Source: Paenibacillus mucilaginosus 3016
GTDB lineage: Bacteria > Bacillota > Bacilli > Paenibacillales > NBRC-103111
Direction of reading: 5' to 3'
DNA length: 64,000 nt
NCBI RefSeq assembly: GCF_000250655.1
Contig: NC_016935.1
Coordinates: 3,552,001 to 3,616,000 of the forward strand
The position numbers and the translations under genes are program-made. Of the stretch, positions 37,255 through 46,473 are shown one piece after another. The first letter of the stretch is position 1; each line of letters opens with the position of its first letter. Under the pieces are notes generated by a model. The model was not told the origin of the DNA. It did not search any database and was given only the letters and a program-made list of their open reading frames with translations.

Positions 37255-37947
37255 ATGATTCAGGGCGTTATTTTTGATTTTGACGGGCTGATCCTGGATA
37301 CGGAGACCCCCGAATTCGAATCGTTTCAGGCGCTGTTCCGCCGCTACGGCTGCGAGCTGACGCTGGACGTCTGGGGCGCATGCATCGGAACGGGCCCGGA
37401 AGCCTTTGACCCGTATGTGCATTTGGAGGAGCTGTATGCCTCCCCTTACGACAAGGAGGAAGCCAGGGCCTGGCGCCGGCGGTATTATGATGAGCGCCTC
37501 GCTTCTGCGGTTCTGCGTCCCGGGGTATTGGAGTACCTTCAATCCGCCCATGAGCACGGACTCCGGGTAGGGCTGGCCTCCAGCTCCCACAGGCCATGGG
37601 TGACAGGACATCTGGCCGCTCACGGCATTCTGGACGCATTCGAGGTGATCCGCACGGCGGAGGACGTCGCGCAGGTGAAGCCTGATCCGGCGCTCTATCT
37701 GCTGGCCCTGGAAGGCTTGGGATTGCCACCGGAAGCGGCGGTCGCCTTCGAGGATTCACCCAACGGCGCACTCGCCGCCAAGCGGGCCGGGATGTTCTGT
37801 GTCACCGTGCCGAACGAAACCACCGGCTCCCTGGTCTTCGGTGAGCACGATCTGCGGATCGGCTCAATGGCCGATATGCCGCTGATGGAGGTTATCGCGC
37901 GGCTGGAGGCTCAGGCCGGACAGGGCGGCCGTACGAGGATCGGCTGA
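37255..37947 (+). CDS. HAD hydrolase, beta-phosphoglucomutase-like (YhcW-like)
   Basis: 230 residues. Motif I FDFDGLILDTE (nucleophile Asp), motif II LASSSH, the motif III Lys in VKPDP, and motif IV FEDSPNGALAAKRAG. The cap sequence after motif I is the alpha-helical C1 type. Dephosphorylates a small sugar phosphate or similar substrate. ATG 37255 behind GGAAGGAG; GTG 37252 is also in frame. Confidence 0.9.
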   Translation: MIQGVIFDFDGLILDTETPEFESFQALFRRYGCELTLDVWGACIGTGPEAFDPYVHLEELYASPYDKEEARAWRRRYYDERLASAVLRPGVLEYLQSAHEHGLRVGLASSSHRPWVTGHLAAHGILDAFEVIRTAEDVAQVKPDPALYLLALEGLGLPPEAAVAFEDSPNGALAAKRAGMFCVTVPNETTGSLVFGEHDLRIGSMADMPLMEVIARLEAQAGQGGRTRIG

Positions 37948-38081
37948 GCGGACCGGGAGGGCGCTTTTTGATTTTGGCTGCGGGGCCGTTTACAATGGAC
38001 ACAAAGAATTAAGTCACAATCCGTCCCTCATGTGCGTATACATTAACACTTGAACCATGACGAGAATGGAGAGTGAAGCAC

Positions 38082-39077
38082 ATGAGCGGCCCTACGCAGC
38101 CAGGATCGGACGGAATCCAGATTACGAAGAATGCACGGCAGATCTCGGTCGTTCTGCGCACCCCGGAGCCGGCTCCGGCCCTTGCAGCCGCGGCGCCGAG
38201 GTTTCACGGCAAGCCGCTGACCCAGCAGGGCCAGTTCGGGGAGATCATGAAAGAGCTCGACAAGATGGTGGGGCTTGACCACGTCAAGGAGCTGGTTTTT
38301 GAAATTTATGCGCTCTTACGTGTGGCCAGCATGCGGGCGGAAGCAGGCCTGACGGCCAACACGCAGGTCTATCATATGGTGTTCCGCGGGAACCCGGGGA
38401 CAGGCAAGACGACGGTCGCCCGCCTGATCGCCAAGCTGATGCAGACGATGGGGGTGCTCACCAAAGGGCACTTGATCGAGGTGGAACGGGCGGACCTCGT
38501 GGGGGAGTATATCGGCCATACGGCCCTGAAGACGAGGGAGCTCGTCAAGAAGGCGATGGGCGGCATCCTGTTCATCGATGAAGCGTACAGCCTGGCCCGC
38601 GGCGGCGAGAAGGATTTCGGCAAGGAAGCCATCGATACGCTAGTCAAAGCGATGGAGGACCACAAAAACGGATTTATTCTGATCTTAGCCGGGTATTCAG
38701 AAGAGATGGAACTTTTCCTGCAAACCAATCCCGGACTGCCCTCCCGGTTTCCGATCCAGCTTGATTTTCCGGATTATACGGTGGACCAGCTGATGGAGAT
38801 CGCCGAAGGGATGATCAAGGAACGGGAATATTCGCTGACACCGGCCACGGAGGCACGGATCCGGCAGCAGATCCTGCTCGAGAAGGGACAGATGGACACC
38901 GCCTTCAGCAATGCGCGGTATGTCCGCAACCTGATCGAGAAGGCGCTGCGCAGCCATGCCGTACGGCTGCTTAACCAAACGAACATGCAGCCGTCGAAGC
39001 AGGATCTGATGGTGATCCGCCCGGAGGACGTGAAGGTGGAGCGCAGGACAGCAAAGGAGAGTATGAGATTTCCATGA
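38082..39077 (+). CDS. spoVK: Stage V sporulation AAA+ ATPase SpoVK
   Basis: 331 residues, CbxX/CfqX-type AAA+ domain: GLDHVKELVFEI, Walker A GNPGTGKTT, Walker B ILFIDEAYSLARGG, sensor-1 region LILAGY, arginine region SRFP. Needed for spore maturation in B. subtilis. The order spoVK-hflX-ynbB-glnR-glnA is the same as in B. subtilis. ATG 38082 is preferred over GTG 38073 because of the GGAGAG site. Overlaps hflX by 4 nt. Confidence 0.93.
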   Translation: MSGPTQPGSDGIQITKNARQISVVLRTPEPAPALAAAAPRFHGKPLTQQGQFGEIMKELDKMVGLDHVKELVFEIYALLRVASMRAEAGLTANTQVYHMVFRGNPGTGKTTVARLIAKLMQTMGVLTKGHLIEVERADLVGEYIGHTALKTRELVKKAMGGILFIDEAYSLARGGEKDFGKEAIDTLVKAMEDHKNGFILILAGYSEEMELFLQTNPGLPSRFPIQLDFPDYTVDQLMEIAEGMIKEREYSLTPATEARIRQQILLEKGQMDTAFSNARYVRNLIEKALRSHAVRLLNQTNMQPSKQDLMVIRPEDVKVERRTAKESMRFP

Positions 39078-40405
39078 GACAAACGACACATGAAGTAACA
39101 ACGGAATTGGATGATCGTGCGATCCTCGTTTCCCTTGTCACACAGGAACAAAAAAGGCAGGATGCCTACGATCCGGAGTACTCGCTTGCAGAGCTCATCG
39201 CCCTGGCCGAAACGGCCCAGGTGGAGGTGCTCGGCACGCTGACGCAGAATAAGGAGTATGCCGACTCCAAGTGGTTTATCGGCAAAGGCAAGGCGGAAGA
39301 GCTCAAGGAGATGCTGCAGGAGAACGGCGCCAATACGGCGATCTTCGACCAGGAGCTCTCCGGCGCGCAGGTGCGCAACCTGGAGACATATCTCGACGTC
39401 AAAATTATTGACCGCACCCAGCTTATCCTCGATATCTTCGCCCAGCGGGCACGCACGCGAGAGGGGATTATCCAGGTAGAGCTCGCACAGCTGAGCTACC
39501 TGCTGCCGCGGCTCTCCGGCCATGGCAAGAACCTGTCCCGTCTCGGGGGCGGGATCGGTACCCGGGGTCCCGGGGAGACGAAGCTCGAGACCGACCGCCG
39601 GCATATCCGGGACCGCATTGCGGAGCTGAAGCGCCAGCTGGCCGAAACGGTACGCCACCGCACGCTGCACCGGGAGCGCCGCAAGAAGTCGGGCGTGTTC
39701 CAGGTTGCACTGGTCGGTTATACGAATGCCGGCAAATCAACGCTGCTCCGCCAGCTGACCGCCGCCGACGTATACGTCGAGAACCAGCTGTTCGCCACGC
39801 TGGACCCGACTTCCCGCCAGCTCAAGCTGCCGAGCGGCGTGGAGATCGTGCTGACGGACACGGTAGGATTTATCCAGAACCTGCCCCATGATCTCGTTGC
39901 AGCCTTCCGCGCGACCCTTGAGGAAGCGAACGAAGCGGATCTTATCCTGCATGTCGTGGACAGCTCGACCGAGATGATGCCGATCCAGATGCGGGTCGTG
40001 GATCAGGTGCTCGAGGAGCTCGGGGCGCACGGCAAGGACCGCGTTACGGTGTTCAACAAAGTCGACCTGCTGAGCCCGTCTCAGGCGGACATGCTGACGA
40101 CGGAAGGGGAATTCCTGCGGGTATCGGCCTTCCATGAGGCGGATCTGAAGCGGCTTGTGGATACGCTGGAGGCGCACCTGGCCGGCGACAGCAAGACCTA
40201 CCGCATCCCGGCGGACAAGGGGGATATGATCTCGCTGGTCTACCGTGTCGGCGAGGTGCTTGAGAACGGCGTGGACGGCGACGATATGCTGATGACCGTC
40301 CGTGTGAACAGCAAGGAATACGATAAAATTGGCTACATGCTGGCGGCATATGACCAGTCGCAGCACGCGCAGGGAGACAGAGGAGAGAATACGGAGCATG
40401 TTTAA
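39074..40405 (+). CDS. hflX: Ribosome-associated GTPase HflX
   Basis: 443 residues. N-terminal HflX domain (about 1-195) with RLGGGIGTRGPGETKLETD and a coiled helical segment, then the G domain (about 205-370): GYTNAGKST (G1), DTVGFIQNLP (G3), NKVD (G4). HflX splits or rescues stalled ribosomes. Translationally coupled to spoVK (ATGA) and to ynbB (8-nt overlap), as in B. subtilis ynbA. Confidence 0.96.
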   Translation: MRQTTHEVTTELDDRAILVSLVTQEQKRQDAYDPEYSLAELIALAETAQVEVLGTLTQNKEYADSKWFIGKGKAEELKEMLQENGANTAIFDQELSGAQVRNLETYLDVKIIDRTQLILDIFAQRARTREGIIQVELAQLSYLLPRLSGHGKNLSRLGGGIGTRGPGETKLETDRRHIRDRIAELKRQLAETVRHRTLHRERRKKSGVFQVALVGYTNAGKSTLLRQLTAADVYVENQLFATLDPTSRQLKLPSGVEIVLTDTVGFIQNLPHDLVAAFRATLEEANEADLILHVVDSSTEMMPIQMRVVDQVLEELGAHGKDRVTVFNKVDLLSPSQADMLTTEGEFLRVSAFHEADLKRLVDTLEAHLAGDSKTYRIPADKGDMISLVYRVGEVLENGVDGDDMLMTVRVNSKEYDKIGYMLAAYDQSQHAQGDRGENTEHV

Positions 40406-41654
40406 GGAGCAGGTGCTCCGCCTGATGGACCGGGCGGAGGAGCAGATTCAGGGGAAACTGAAAGAGATCGACGGGATCATCGACCGCAACCAGTGGAAGG
40501 TGATCTCCGCTTTTCAAAAACACAAGGTCAGTGACTTTCATTTTGCCGGATCGACAGGATACGGTTATAATGACAGGGGCCGCGAAGTGCTCGATCTCGT
40601 GTATGCCGACGTGTTCGGCGCCGAGGCGGCACTGGTGCGGCCGCACTTCGTTTCGGGCACGCATACCATCTCTACCGCGCTCTTCGGGGTGCTGAGGCCC
40701 GGCGACGGACTGCTGATGATTACAGGGCGTCCGTACGATACTCTGCATAAAGTGATCGGCAAGCAGGGGGACGGGCTCGGCTCGCTGCAGGACTTCGGCA
40801 TCGGCTACGACGAAGTGCCGCTGCTCGACGACGGCAGACCGGACTACAGCGAGATTGCCCGCCGCATTACCCCGCAGACGAAGGTAATCGGCATCCAGCG
40901 CTCGCGCGGCTACTCTTGGAGGCCTTCGTTTACAGTGGAGCAGATCGGCGAGATGGTCCGGTTCGTCAAGGAAGTGCGTTCGGACCTTATCGTGTTTGTG
41001 GACAACTGTTACGGGGAGTTTACGGAGCTGCGGGAGCCGACGGAAGCGGGGGCGGACCTCATTGCAGGCTCGCTGATCAAGAACCCGGGCGGGGGCCTGG
41101 CGGCATCGGGCGGATACATAGCGGGAAAATCGAAATACGTGGAGCTCGCTTCTTACCGGCTCACCGCACCGGGTATCGGCGGGGAGGTGGGCGCGATGCT
41201 GGGGACGACGCGTTCGATCTACCAGGGGCTGTTCCTTGCGCCGCATCTGGTGGGACAAGCGGTCAAGGGCTCGGTGTTCGCCGCTTCGGTGTTCGAGCAG
41301 CTTGGATTCGTTACGCATCCCCGCTGGCAGGATCCGAGGACGGATCTCATCCAGGCTATCCGGTTCTCCGGACCGGAGCATCTCATTGCGTTCGTGCAGG
41401 GAATCCAGCAGGCCGCTGCGGTGGATTCGCATGTAGTGCCTGAGCCTTGGGACATGCCGGGATATGAGCATCCGGTGATCATGGCTGCAGGCACCTTCAT
41501 CTCGGGCGGGTCGCTGGAGCTGTCGGCGGATGCGCCGATCAGAGAGCCCTACATCGCCTATATGCAGGGCGGACTGACTTATTCCCACTGCAAAATGGGG
41601 GTGCTGACGGCCCTGCAAAACATGATCGACCGGGGGCTTCTGCCGGAAATTTGA
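40398..41654 (+). CDS. ynbB: PLP-dependent methionine gamma-lyase/aluminium-resistance family protein, YnbB-like
   Basis: 418 residues, ATG 40398 inside the end of hflX. The fold is that of Cys/Met-metabolism PLP enzymes: GYGYNDRGREVLD, ALVRPHFVSGTHTI, the PLP-Lys in AGSLIKNPGGG and AGKSKYVELASYRLTAPGIGGEVG. The family was named for aluminium resistance; its substrate is not established. Last gene of the spoVK-hflX-ynbB unit, ending 24 nt before the GlnR-controlled promoter region. Confidence 0.92.
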   Translation: MFKEQVLRLMDRAEEQIQGKLKEIDGIIDRNQWKVISAFQKHKVSDFHFAGSTGYGYNDRGREVLDLVYADVFGAEAALVRPHFVSGTHTISTALFGVLRPGDGLLMITGRPYDTLHKVIGKQGDGLGSLQDFGIGYDEVPLLDDGRPDYSEIARRITPQTKVIGIQRSRGYSWRPSFTVEQIGEMVRFVKEVRSDLIVFVDNCYGEFTELREPTEAGADLIAGSLIKNPGGGLAASGGYIAGKSKYVELASYRLTAPGIGGEVGAMLGTTRSIYQGLFLAPHLVGQAVKGSVFAASVFEQLGFVTHPRWQDPRTDLIQAIRFSGPEHLIAFVQGIQQAAAVDSHVVPEPWDMPGYEHPVIMAAGTFISGGSLELSADAPIREPYIAYMQGGLTYSHCKMGVLTALQNMIDRGLLPEI

Positions 41655-41677
41655 CAAGTGGTCAAAAAAACGTTTTC

Positions 41678-41694
41678 TGTAATTTATGCTGACA
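41678..41694 (+). promoter_or_regulatory. GlnR/TnrA operator 1
   Basis: TGTAATTTATGCTGACA is a perfect match to the GlnR/TnrA consensus TGTNAN7TNACA, 23 nt upstream of the glnR minus-35. Confidence 0.9.
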
Positions 41695-41705
41695 TATGGC
41701 ACAAA

Positions 41706-41722
41706 CCTAACACAACTTGACA
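41706..41722 (+). promoter_or_regulatory. GlnR/TnrA operator 2, overlapping minus-35
   Basis: CCTAACACAACTTGACA matches the consensus except for the first two bases, begins 28 bp after operator 1 and contains the minus-35 hexamer. Two operators over the promoter is the B. subtilis glnRA arrangement. Confidence 0.75.
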
Positions 41723-41745
41723 CGTTTCGCTCCTAAGGTTACAAT
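41717..41745 (+). promoter_or_regulatory. SigA promoter of glnRA
   Basis: Consensus TTGACA (41717-41722), 17-nt spacer, TACAAT (41740-41745), 37 nt upstream of the glnR ATG. Confidence 0.9.
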
Positions 41746-41782
41746 AACGGTAAGGTTCCTTCAGCGTTTAGGAGTGATGGGC

Positions 41783-42197
41783 ATGACTGATGAAATACGC
41801 AGAAATATGGCACTTTTTCCGTATCGGCATCGTAATGAAGCTGACCGATCTCACCGCCAGACAGATTCGTTATTATGAGCAGCACGAATTGATTATCCCG
41901 GCACGCACCGGCGGCAACCAGAGGCTTTATTCCTTCAATGACGTCGAGCGTCTGCTGGAAATTAAAGACTTGATCGAGAAAGGCGTCAACATCGCCGGGA
42001 TCAAGCAGGTTCTTCTTCCGGTTGACAAGGATTCGGAGGATGCGACCATTCTCAATGAGCAAACGGAAGTCAAGCGTCGGGAGCTCACCGACTCGCAGCT
42101 TCACAAGATGCTGAAGCAGCAGCTGCTCGGCGGGGGCAAGCGTCCGAACCAGGTATCGCTGATTCAAGGCGAACTTTCGCGCTTTTTCCGCAAGTAA
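41783..42197 (+). CDS. glnR: Nitrogen repressor GlnR (MerR family), frameshifted near the N-terminus
   Basis: About 137 residues once one base is removed. ATG 41783 (TAGGAGTG upstream) gives MTDEIRRNMALFP, and dropping the T at about 41822 continues IGIVMKLTDLTARQIRYYE, RRLYSF-type wing (QRLYSFNDVERLLEIKDLI), ending in the GlnR-specific C-tail (QGELSRFFRK) that senses feedback-inhibited glutamine synthetase. Without the correction the first 13 residues are lost from the frame. GlnR represses its own operon and other nitrogen genes when nitrogen is plentiful. Operators lie upstream. Confidence 0.92.
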
Positions 42198-42316
42198 AAC
42201 GTTCGGCCGGGGCAGCCGCGGTACCGCTTACTTTCTATGGCTTAGGCCTGAGGCGGTGCCCGGATTCTCCGTTAATATGCATTTCATGATACATAAGTCT
42301 AAGGAGGAGATACACA

Positions 42317-43654
42317 GTGTCGGACAAGAACTATACCAAAGAAGACATTCTGCGCATCGCGAAGGAACAGAACGTCCGCTTCATCCGGCTTCAGTTCACG
42401 GATCTGCTCGGTACCATCAAGAACGTGGAGATTCCCGTAAGCCAGCTGGAGAAAGCACTCGACAACAAGATGATGTTTGACGGCTCGTCCATCGAGGGTT
42501 ATGTGCGGATTGAAGAATCCGATATGTACTTATATCCCGATCTTAGTACTTGGGTGGTGTTCCCTTGGGTTACGACGGACCGTGTGGCCCGGTTGATCTG
42601 CGATATCTATCTGCCGGACGGCCGTCCGTTCCCGGGCGACCCGCGCGGCATTCTGAAAGCGGCGCTGAAGGAAGCCGAAGAGATGGGCTATACGTCCATG
42701 AACGTAGGTCCGGAGCCGGAGTTCTTCCTCTTCAAGACCGACGAGAAGGGCAATCCGACGATGGAGCTGAACGACCAGGGCGGCTACTTCGACCTTGCGC
42801 CAACGGACCTCGGCGAGAACTGCCGCCGCGAGATCGTGCTCACGCTTGAGGAGATGGGCTTCGAGATCGAAGCGTCCCACCACGAAGTGGCTCCCGGCCA
42901 GCATGAGATCGACTTCAAATATGCCGATGCGATTAAAGCGGCCGACCAGATCCAGACCTTCAAGCTTGTGGTCAAGACGGTGGCCCGCCAGCACGGGCTG
43001 CATGCAACCTTCATGCCGAAGCCGCTGTTCGGCGTGAACGGCTCCGGGATGCACTGCCACCAGTCGCTGTTCCGCGGCAACGAGAACGCGTTCTACGACG
43101 AGAGCGACAAGCTCGGCCTGAGCACGGTGGCCCGCCAATACATGGCCGGAATCCTGAAGCATGCCCGTTCTTTCGCGGCAATCACGAATCCGACCGTAAA
43201 CTCGTACAAGCGTCTGGTGCCTGGTTACGAAGCTCCTTGTTATGTGGCCTGGTCGGCGAGCAACCGCTCCCCGATGATCCGTATCCCGGCTTCCCGCGGC
43301 CTCAGCACGCGTGTGGAAGTACGCAACCCGGATCCGGCTGCGAACCCGTACCTTGCGCTGGCGGTCATGCTCAAAGCGGGCCTCGACGGCATCAAGCACA
43401 AGATGCAGCTGCCGCCTCCGACGGACCGCAACATCTATGTAATGACCGAAGACGAGCGCGAAGAGCAGGGCATTCCAAGCCTGCCGCTGAACCTGAAGCA
43501 GGCGCTTGATGAGATGCTTCGCGACGATGTGATCTGCGATGCGCTTGGCGATCACGCACTGGCCCACTTCTACGAGCTCAAAGAGATCGAGTGGGACATC
43601 TACCGCACCCAGGTTCACGCTTGGGAGCGCGAGCAGTACCTGACGCTGTACTAA
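42317..43654 (+). CDS. glnA: Glutamine synthetase type I-alpha
   Basis: 445 residues, GTG 42317 behind AAGGAGGAG. Diagnostic motifs: [16 protein letters not shown] (R64, equivalent to the Firmicute regulatory Arg62), [46 protein letters not shown] and RIPASRG. The enzyme makes glutamine from glutamate, ammonia and ATP; the feedback-inhibited Gram-positive form binds and activates GlnR. Co-transcribed with glnR (119-bp gap containing a possible GGTACCGC / GCGGTGCC hairpin at about 42219-42259). Ends at the terminator 43664-43709. Confidence 0.97.
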   Translation: MSDKNYTKEDILRIAKEQNVRFIRLQFTDLLGTIKNVEIPVSQLEKALDNKMMFDGSSIEGYVRIEESDMYLYPDLSTWVVFPWVTTDRVARLICDIYLPDGRPFPGDPRGILKAALKEAEEMGYTSMNVGPEPEFFLFKTDEKGNPTMELNDQGGYFDLAPTDLGENCRREIVLTLEEMGFEIEASHHEVAPGQHEIDFKYADAIKAADQIQTFKLVVKTVARQHGLHATFMPKPLFGVNGSGMHCHQSLFRGNENAFYDESDKLGLSTVARQYMAGILKHARSFAAITNPTVNSYKRLVPGYEAPCYVAWSASNRSPMIRIPASRGLSTRVEVRNPDPAANPYLALAVMLKAGLDGIKHKMQLPPPTDRNIYVMTEDEREEQGIPSLPLNLKQALDEMLRDDVICDALGDHALAHFYELKEIEWDIYRTQVHAWEREQYLTLY

Positions 43655-43663
43655 TATGAGAAG

Positions 43664-43709
43664 AAGGCCGTTCAGCCTCCGGAGCATCCGGCGGGCGAAC
43701 GGCCTTTTT
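43664..43709 (+). terminator. Terminator of glnRA
   Basis: 10-bp stem AAGGCCGTTC (43664-43673) / GAACGGCCTT (43697-43706), with an inner hairpin, then TTTTT. Confidence 0.88.
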
Positions 43710-43886
43710 GTTGTTTGCCGGGAAGCGGCCTCGGGTTGAATTTCATCAGACAGATGAGCTGACTTGAGGCGATGGCGTTCAATATCGGAAAGTAAAACTC
43801 GCATTGCTTGTTTCTGCCATCTGATATTTCTCATAGAAGCGCTTTTCCTTAAAGAACGGTGAAGCCGTTTATCTCAGGTAACAGGG

Positions 43887-43919
43887 CAAAAAAATACGGA
43901 CCGGCTGAGGGCCGGTCCG
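43887..43919 (-). terminator. Terminator of lexA
   Basis: Minus strand: CGGACCGGC / GCCGGTCCG 9-bp perfect stem with a 5-nt loop, followed by TATTTTTTT. Confidence 0.9.
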
Positions 43920-43930
43920 AAAAGGTACAA

Positions 43931-44551
43931 TTAGTGAATGTTGCGGAATACGCCGATAACTTTGCCGAGAATCGTTACGTTCTTCAGCCGGAGAGGCTCC
44001 ATAGTCGGATTCTCGGGCTGGAGGCGGATGTGGTCGCGCTCCTTGTAGAACGTCTTCACCGTAGCTTCGTCATCCTCGGTCATGGCTACCACGATCTCGC
44101 CGTTCGTTGCGGTCTGCTGCTGCCGGACGATGACGTAGTCGCCGTTATGGATCCCGGCTTCGATCATACTCTCGCCGATAACGCTAAGCATGAACACATT
44201 GTTGTCGCCGACATAATGGCTTGGGAGAGGGAAGTAATCTTCAATGTTCTCCGTCGCCGTGATCGGCACGCCGGCGGTAACCCGGCCGATCAGAGGCACG
44301 TGGGCGACCGATACGGCATAGGCGCCGTCCCCCATGGAGCCGTCGAGAATCTCAATGGCGCGCGGCTTGGTCGGGTCGCGCCGGATCAGCCCCTTCTTCT
44401 CCAGCCGTTCCAGATGGCCGTGTACGGTAGAGCTGGAGGCGAGACCGACCGCTTCCCCGATCTCCCTGACGGACGGGGGATAGCCCTTATCTTTCACTTC
44501 GTTCTTAATAAACTCCAATATTGCCTGCTGCCGGGAGGAGATCTTGCTCAT
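43931..44551 (-). CDS. lexA: SOS repressor LexA
   Basis: 206 residues. N-terminal winged helix ([38 protein letters not shown]); cleavage site A93-G94 (RVTAGVPI); catalytic Ser128 in IGESM and Lys166 in ATVKTF. RecA-stimulated self-cleavage releases SOS genes. Divergent from yneA, with four LexA boxes in the 163-bp gap, two close to its own promoter, so autoregulated. AATTGGAGTG ribosome site. Confidence 0.97.
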   Translation of the reverse strand: MSKISSRQQAILEFIKNEVKDKGYPPSVREIGEAVGLASSSTVHGHLERLEKKGLIRRDPTKPRAIEILDGSMGDGAYAVSVAHVPLIGRVTAGVPITATENIEDYFPLPSHYVGDNNVFMLSVIGESMIEAGIHNGDYVIVRQQQTATNGEIVVAMTEDDEATVKTFYKERDHIRLQPENPTMEPLRLKNVTILGKVIGVFRNIH

Positions 44552-44588
44552 GCCATATCACTCCAATTGTTGGTAATCGATTAGTAGA

Positions 44589-44617
44589 ATTATAACACAG
44601 AACCGGAGTTCGTACAA
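44589..44617 (-). promoter_or_regulatory. lexA promoter with LexA box in the spacer
   Basis: Minus strand TTGTAC (44617-44612), 17-nt spacer, TATAAT (44594-44589). The spacer contains GAACTCCGGTTC. Confidence 0.85.
44600..44611. promoter_or_regulatory. LexA (SOS) box 1
   Basis: GAACCGGAGTTC fits GAAC-N4-GTTC perfectly and is flanked by G on the right; lies between the lexA minus-35 and minus-10. Confidence 0.9.
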
Positions 44618-44628
44618 ACATTAGTTCG
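44615..44628. promoter_or_regulatory. LexA (SOS) box 2
   Basis: CAAACATTAGTTCG; the reverse strand reads CGAACTAATGTTTG, matching the Bacillus consensus CGAAC-N4-GTTYG. Confidence 0.88.
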
Positions 44629-44638
44629 AGAAAATCCG

Positions 44639-44667
44639 TTGACACAAACGTGTGTTCGTGATAAATT
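44639..44667 (+). promoter_or_regulatory. yneA promoter with LexA box in the spacer
   Basis: TTGACA (44639-44644), 17-nt spacer holding SOS box 3, TAAATT (44662-44667), 48 nt before the yneA ATG. Confidence 0.82.
44645..44658. promoter_or_regulatory. LexA (SOS) box 3
   Basis: CAAACGTGTGTTCG, one base from CGAAC-N4-GTTCG, fills the spacer of the yneA promoter. Confidence 0.88.
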
Positions 44668-44685
44668 GAATTCAGAACAAAAAGA

Positions 44686-44697
44686 GAACAAATGTTT
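44686..44697. promoter_or_regulatory. LexA (SOS) box 4
   Basis: GAACAAATGTTT, weaker box 18 bp before the yneA ATG. Confidence 0.7.
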
Positions 44698-44714
44698 GGG
44701 AGAGGATGTCGGTT

Positions 44715-45089
44715 ATGGTACAGAACACTGCACTGATCGGACGAGCTTCTAATGAAAGTACATATCGGAGTCGGGAGCGGGCGTCCCGAACTCAACATAA
44801 TAATAAGCGAACATACGTACGTGCTGCAACAATGGGTTTCATAGTGGTTCTCCTTCTGGCACTGCTCGGAGGACTTTCGGCCTCCGTGTCCGGTCAGGAT
44901 GTGCACGCAGCCGGCACCGCTCCGGAAGAGCACGAATTTGTATATGTGCACCAGGGGGATACACTTTGGGAGATCGCTTCGGAATATGCACCGGATGAGG
45001 ACATCCGCGATTACATAGATGAGATCAAGAAGCTCAACGGATTGAAGTCTTCCGCCCTACAGACAGGACAGAAGCTGCTCCTTCCCTAA
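44715..45089 (+). CDS. yneA: SOS-induced cell division suppressor YneA
   Basis: 124 residues: a hydrophilic N-terminus, one TM (about 40-59) and a C-terminal LysM domain (about 75-124, YVHQGDTLWEIASEYAPD, LQTGQKLLLP). Divergent from lexA, as in B. subtilis, where YneA delays division after DNA damage. ATG 44715 is preferred over ATG 44706 because GGGAGAGG lies 9 nt upstream of the former and abuts the latter. Regulation by LexA is directly readable from the boxes. The N-terminus before the TM is longer than in B. subtilis YneA. Confidence 0.92.
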   Translation: MVQNTALIGRASNESTYRSRERASRTQHNNKRTYVRAATMGFIVVLLLALLGGLSASVSGQDVHAAGTAPEEHEFVYVHQGDTLWEIASEYAPDEDIRDYIDEIKKLNGLKSSALQTGQKLLLP

Positions 45090-45237
45090 TCTGCTCCGGA
45101 AGCCCTCCGGTTTCCTTCCGAACTCTTGACAATCCCTACTCGGAATGTCAAAGTATTAATGATACAAGCCTGCCCGCTGCAGCCCGAATCGTGTGCTGCG
45201 CCTGGCGCCTCGGCTTACCAATTTCGGGAGGAACGGC

Positions 45238-45442
45238 ATGAGCGAATCGGAACATGATGTAAGAGTCAAACGCATTAACGAACTGGCCCGCAAAAGCGAA
45301 AGCGGAAGGCCTCACGGATGAAGAGATGGACGAACGCAACGAGCTTCGCCGCAAGTATATCGACTCTTTCAAATCCAACCTGCGCACACAGCTTGAGAAC
45401 ATCAAGTTTGTCGACGAAGAAGAAGGCGAAGGGAAGAACTGA
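45238..45442 (+). CDS. ynzC: DUF896 family protein (YnzC-like), frameshifted
   Basis: 67 residues after dropping one A from AAAA at 45292-45295. ATG 45238 (GGGAGG) starts MSESEHDVRVKRINELARK; the corrected frame continues AKAEGLTDEEMDERNEL, RRKYIDSFKSNLRTQL and the C-terminal KFVDEEEGEGKN. This is the DUF896/YnzC pattern. In B. subtilis ynzC belongs to the lexA-yneA-yneB region; the resolvase-like yneB is absent here. Function is unknown; the first half is coiled-coil-like. Confidence 0.88.
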
Positions 45443-45460
45443 GAGGGGTAGAGGGCGGCT

Positions 45461-46462
45461 ATGGAATATCGTGTGCTTGGCCGGAGCGGCATTCTGGTTT
45501 CCGAACTTTGTCTCGGAACCATGACGTTCGGCAATACGACGAACGAGCAGGATTCGATAGAGATGATCCACCGGTTCCTGGACCGTGGAGGCAACTTCAT
45601 TGATACGGCTGACGTTTATGTAGGCGGGAAGTCCGAAGAGATTGTCGGCCGGGCGATCCGCGAGAAACGCAGCGATGTGATTCTGGCGACCAAGGTTCGC
45701 TTTCCGACCAGTCAGGATATTAACCATGTAGGCCTATCGCGCAAGCATATTCTCGATGGGGTGGAGGCGAGTCTCCGCCGGCTGAATACCGATTATATCG
45801 ATCTGTACCAGCTTCACGTATGGGATCATGTTACGCCGATCGAAGAGACGCTGCGCACCCTTGACGACCTGGTGTCCGCAGGCAAGGTGCGGTACATCGG
45901 CTGCTCCAACTTCCTTGCTTATCAGCTGATGAAATCCCTGTCGGTCAGCGACTTCAACCGGTATGCGCGGTTTATCTCCATCCAGCCGCAGTACAGTCTG
46001 GTTTGCAGGATGATGGATCGAGAGATGATTCCGCTCTGCCTGGAAGAGAACGTCGGAATCATTCCGTGGGCGCCGCTTGGCGGTGGATTCCTGACCGGAC
46101 GGTATGTCCGCGGTGAAGAACCAACGGAAGGCCGGCTGTCGGCCAAGGCGGGGGAGAGCCGCTGGGAGCTTCGCAATACGGAGAAGAACTTCCGCATCCT
46201 TGATGAGGTTAAAGCCATTGCCAGGGAAACGGAAAAGTCACCTGCTCAGGTTGCCTTGAACTGGCTGATCCGTAAGCCGGGCATTACATCGCCGATTTTC
46301 GGAGCCAGTACACTCGAACAATTTGAAGACAACATGGGAGCGCTTGGCTGGAAGCTGTCTTCAGAGCAGTGGACAAGGCTGGACCAGATCAGCGCACTTG
46401 ATGAAGAATATCCGCAGCGCTTTATCGAGAAGTTTCGCCGGAAGAGTACAGATGAGAGATAA
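45461..46462 (+). CDS. Aldo/keto reductase
   Basis: 333 residues. Catalytic tetrad visible: Asp and Tyr in FIDTADVY, Lys in ATKVRF, His in YQLHVWD; the NADPH-binding end is PIFGASTLEQFEDN. It reduces aldehydes or ketones; the substrate is not readable. ATG 45461 lies 19 bp after ynzC, with GAGGGTAGAGGG upstream, so it may be read from the same transcript. The next gene follows after 11 bp. Confidence 0.93.
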   Translation: MEYRVLGRSGILVSELCLGTMTFGNTTNEQDSIEMIHRFLDRGGNFIDTADVYVGGKSEEIVGRAIREKRSDVILATKVRFPTSQDINHVGLSRKHILDGVEASLRRLNTDYIDLYQLHVWDHVTPIEETLRTLDDLVSAGKVRYIGCSNFLAYQLMKSLSVSDFNRYARFISIQPQYSLVCRMMDREMIPLCLEENVGIIPWAPLGGGFLTGRYVRGEEPTEGRLSAKAGESRWELRNTEKNFRILDEVKAIARETEKSPAQVALNWLIRKPGITSPIFGASTLEQFEDNMGALGWKLSSEQWTRLDQISALDEEYPQRFIEKFRRKSTDER

Positions 46463-46473
46463 GGGGTTCGGTC

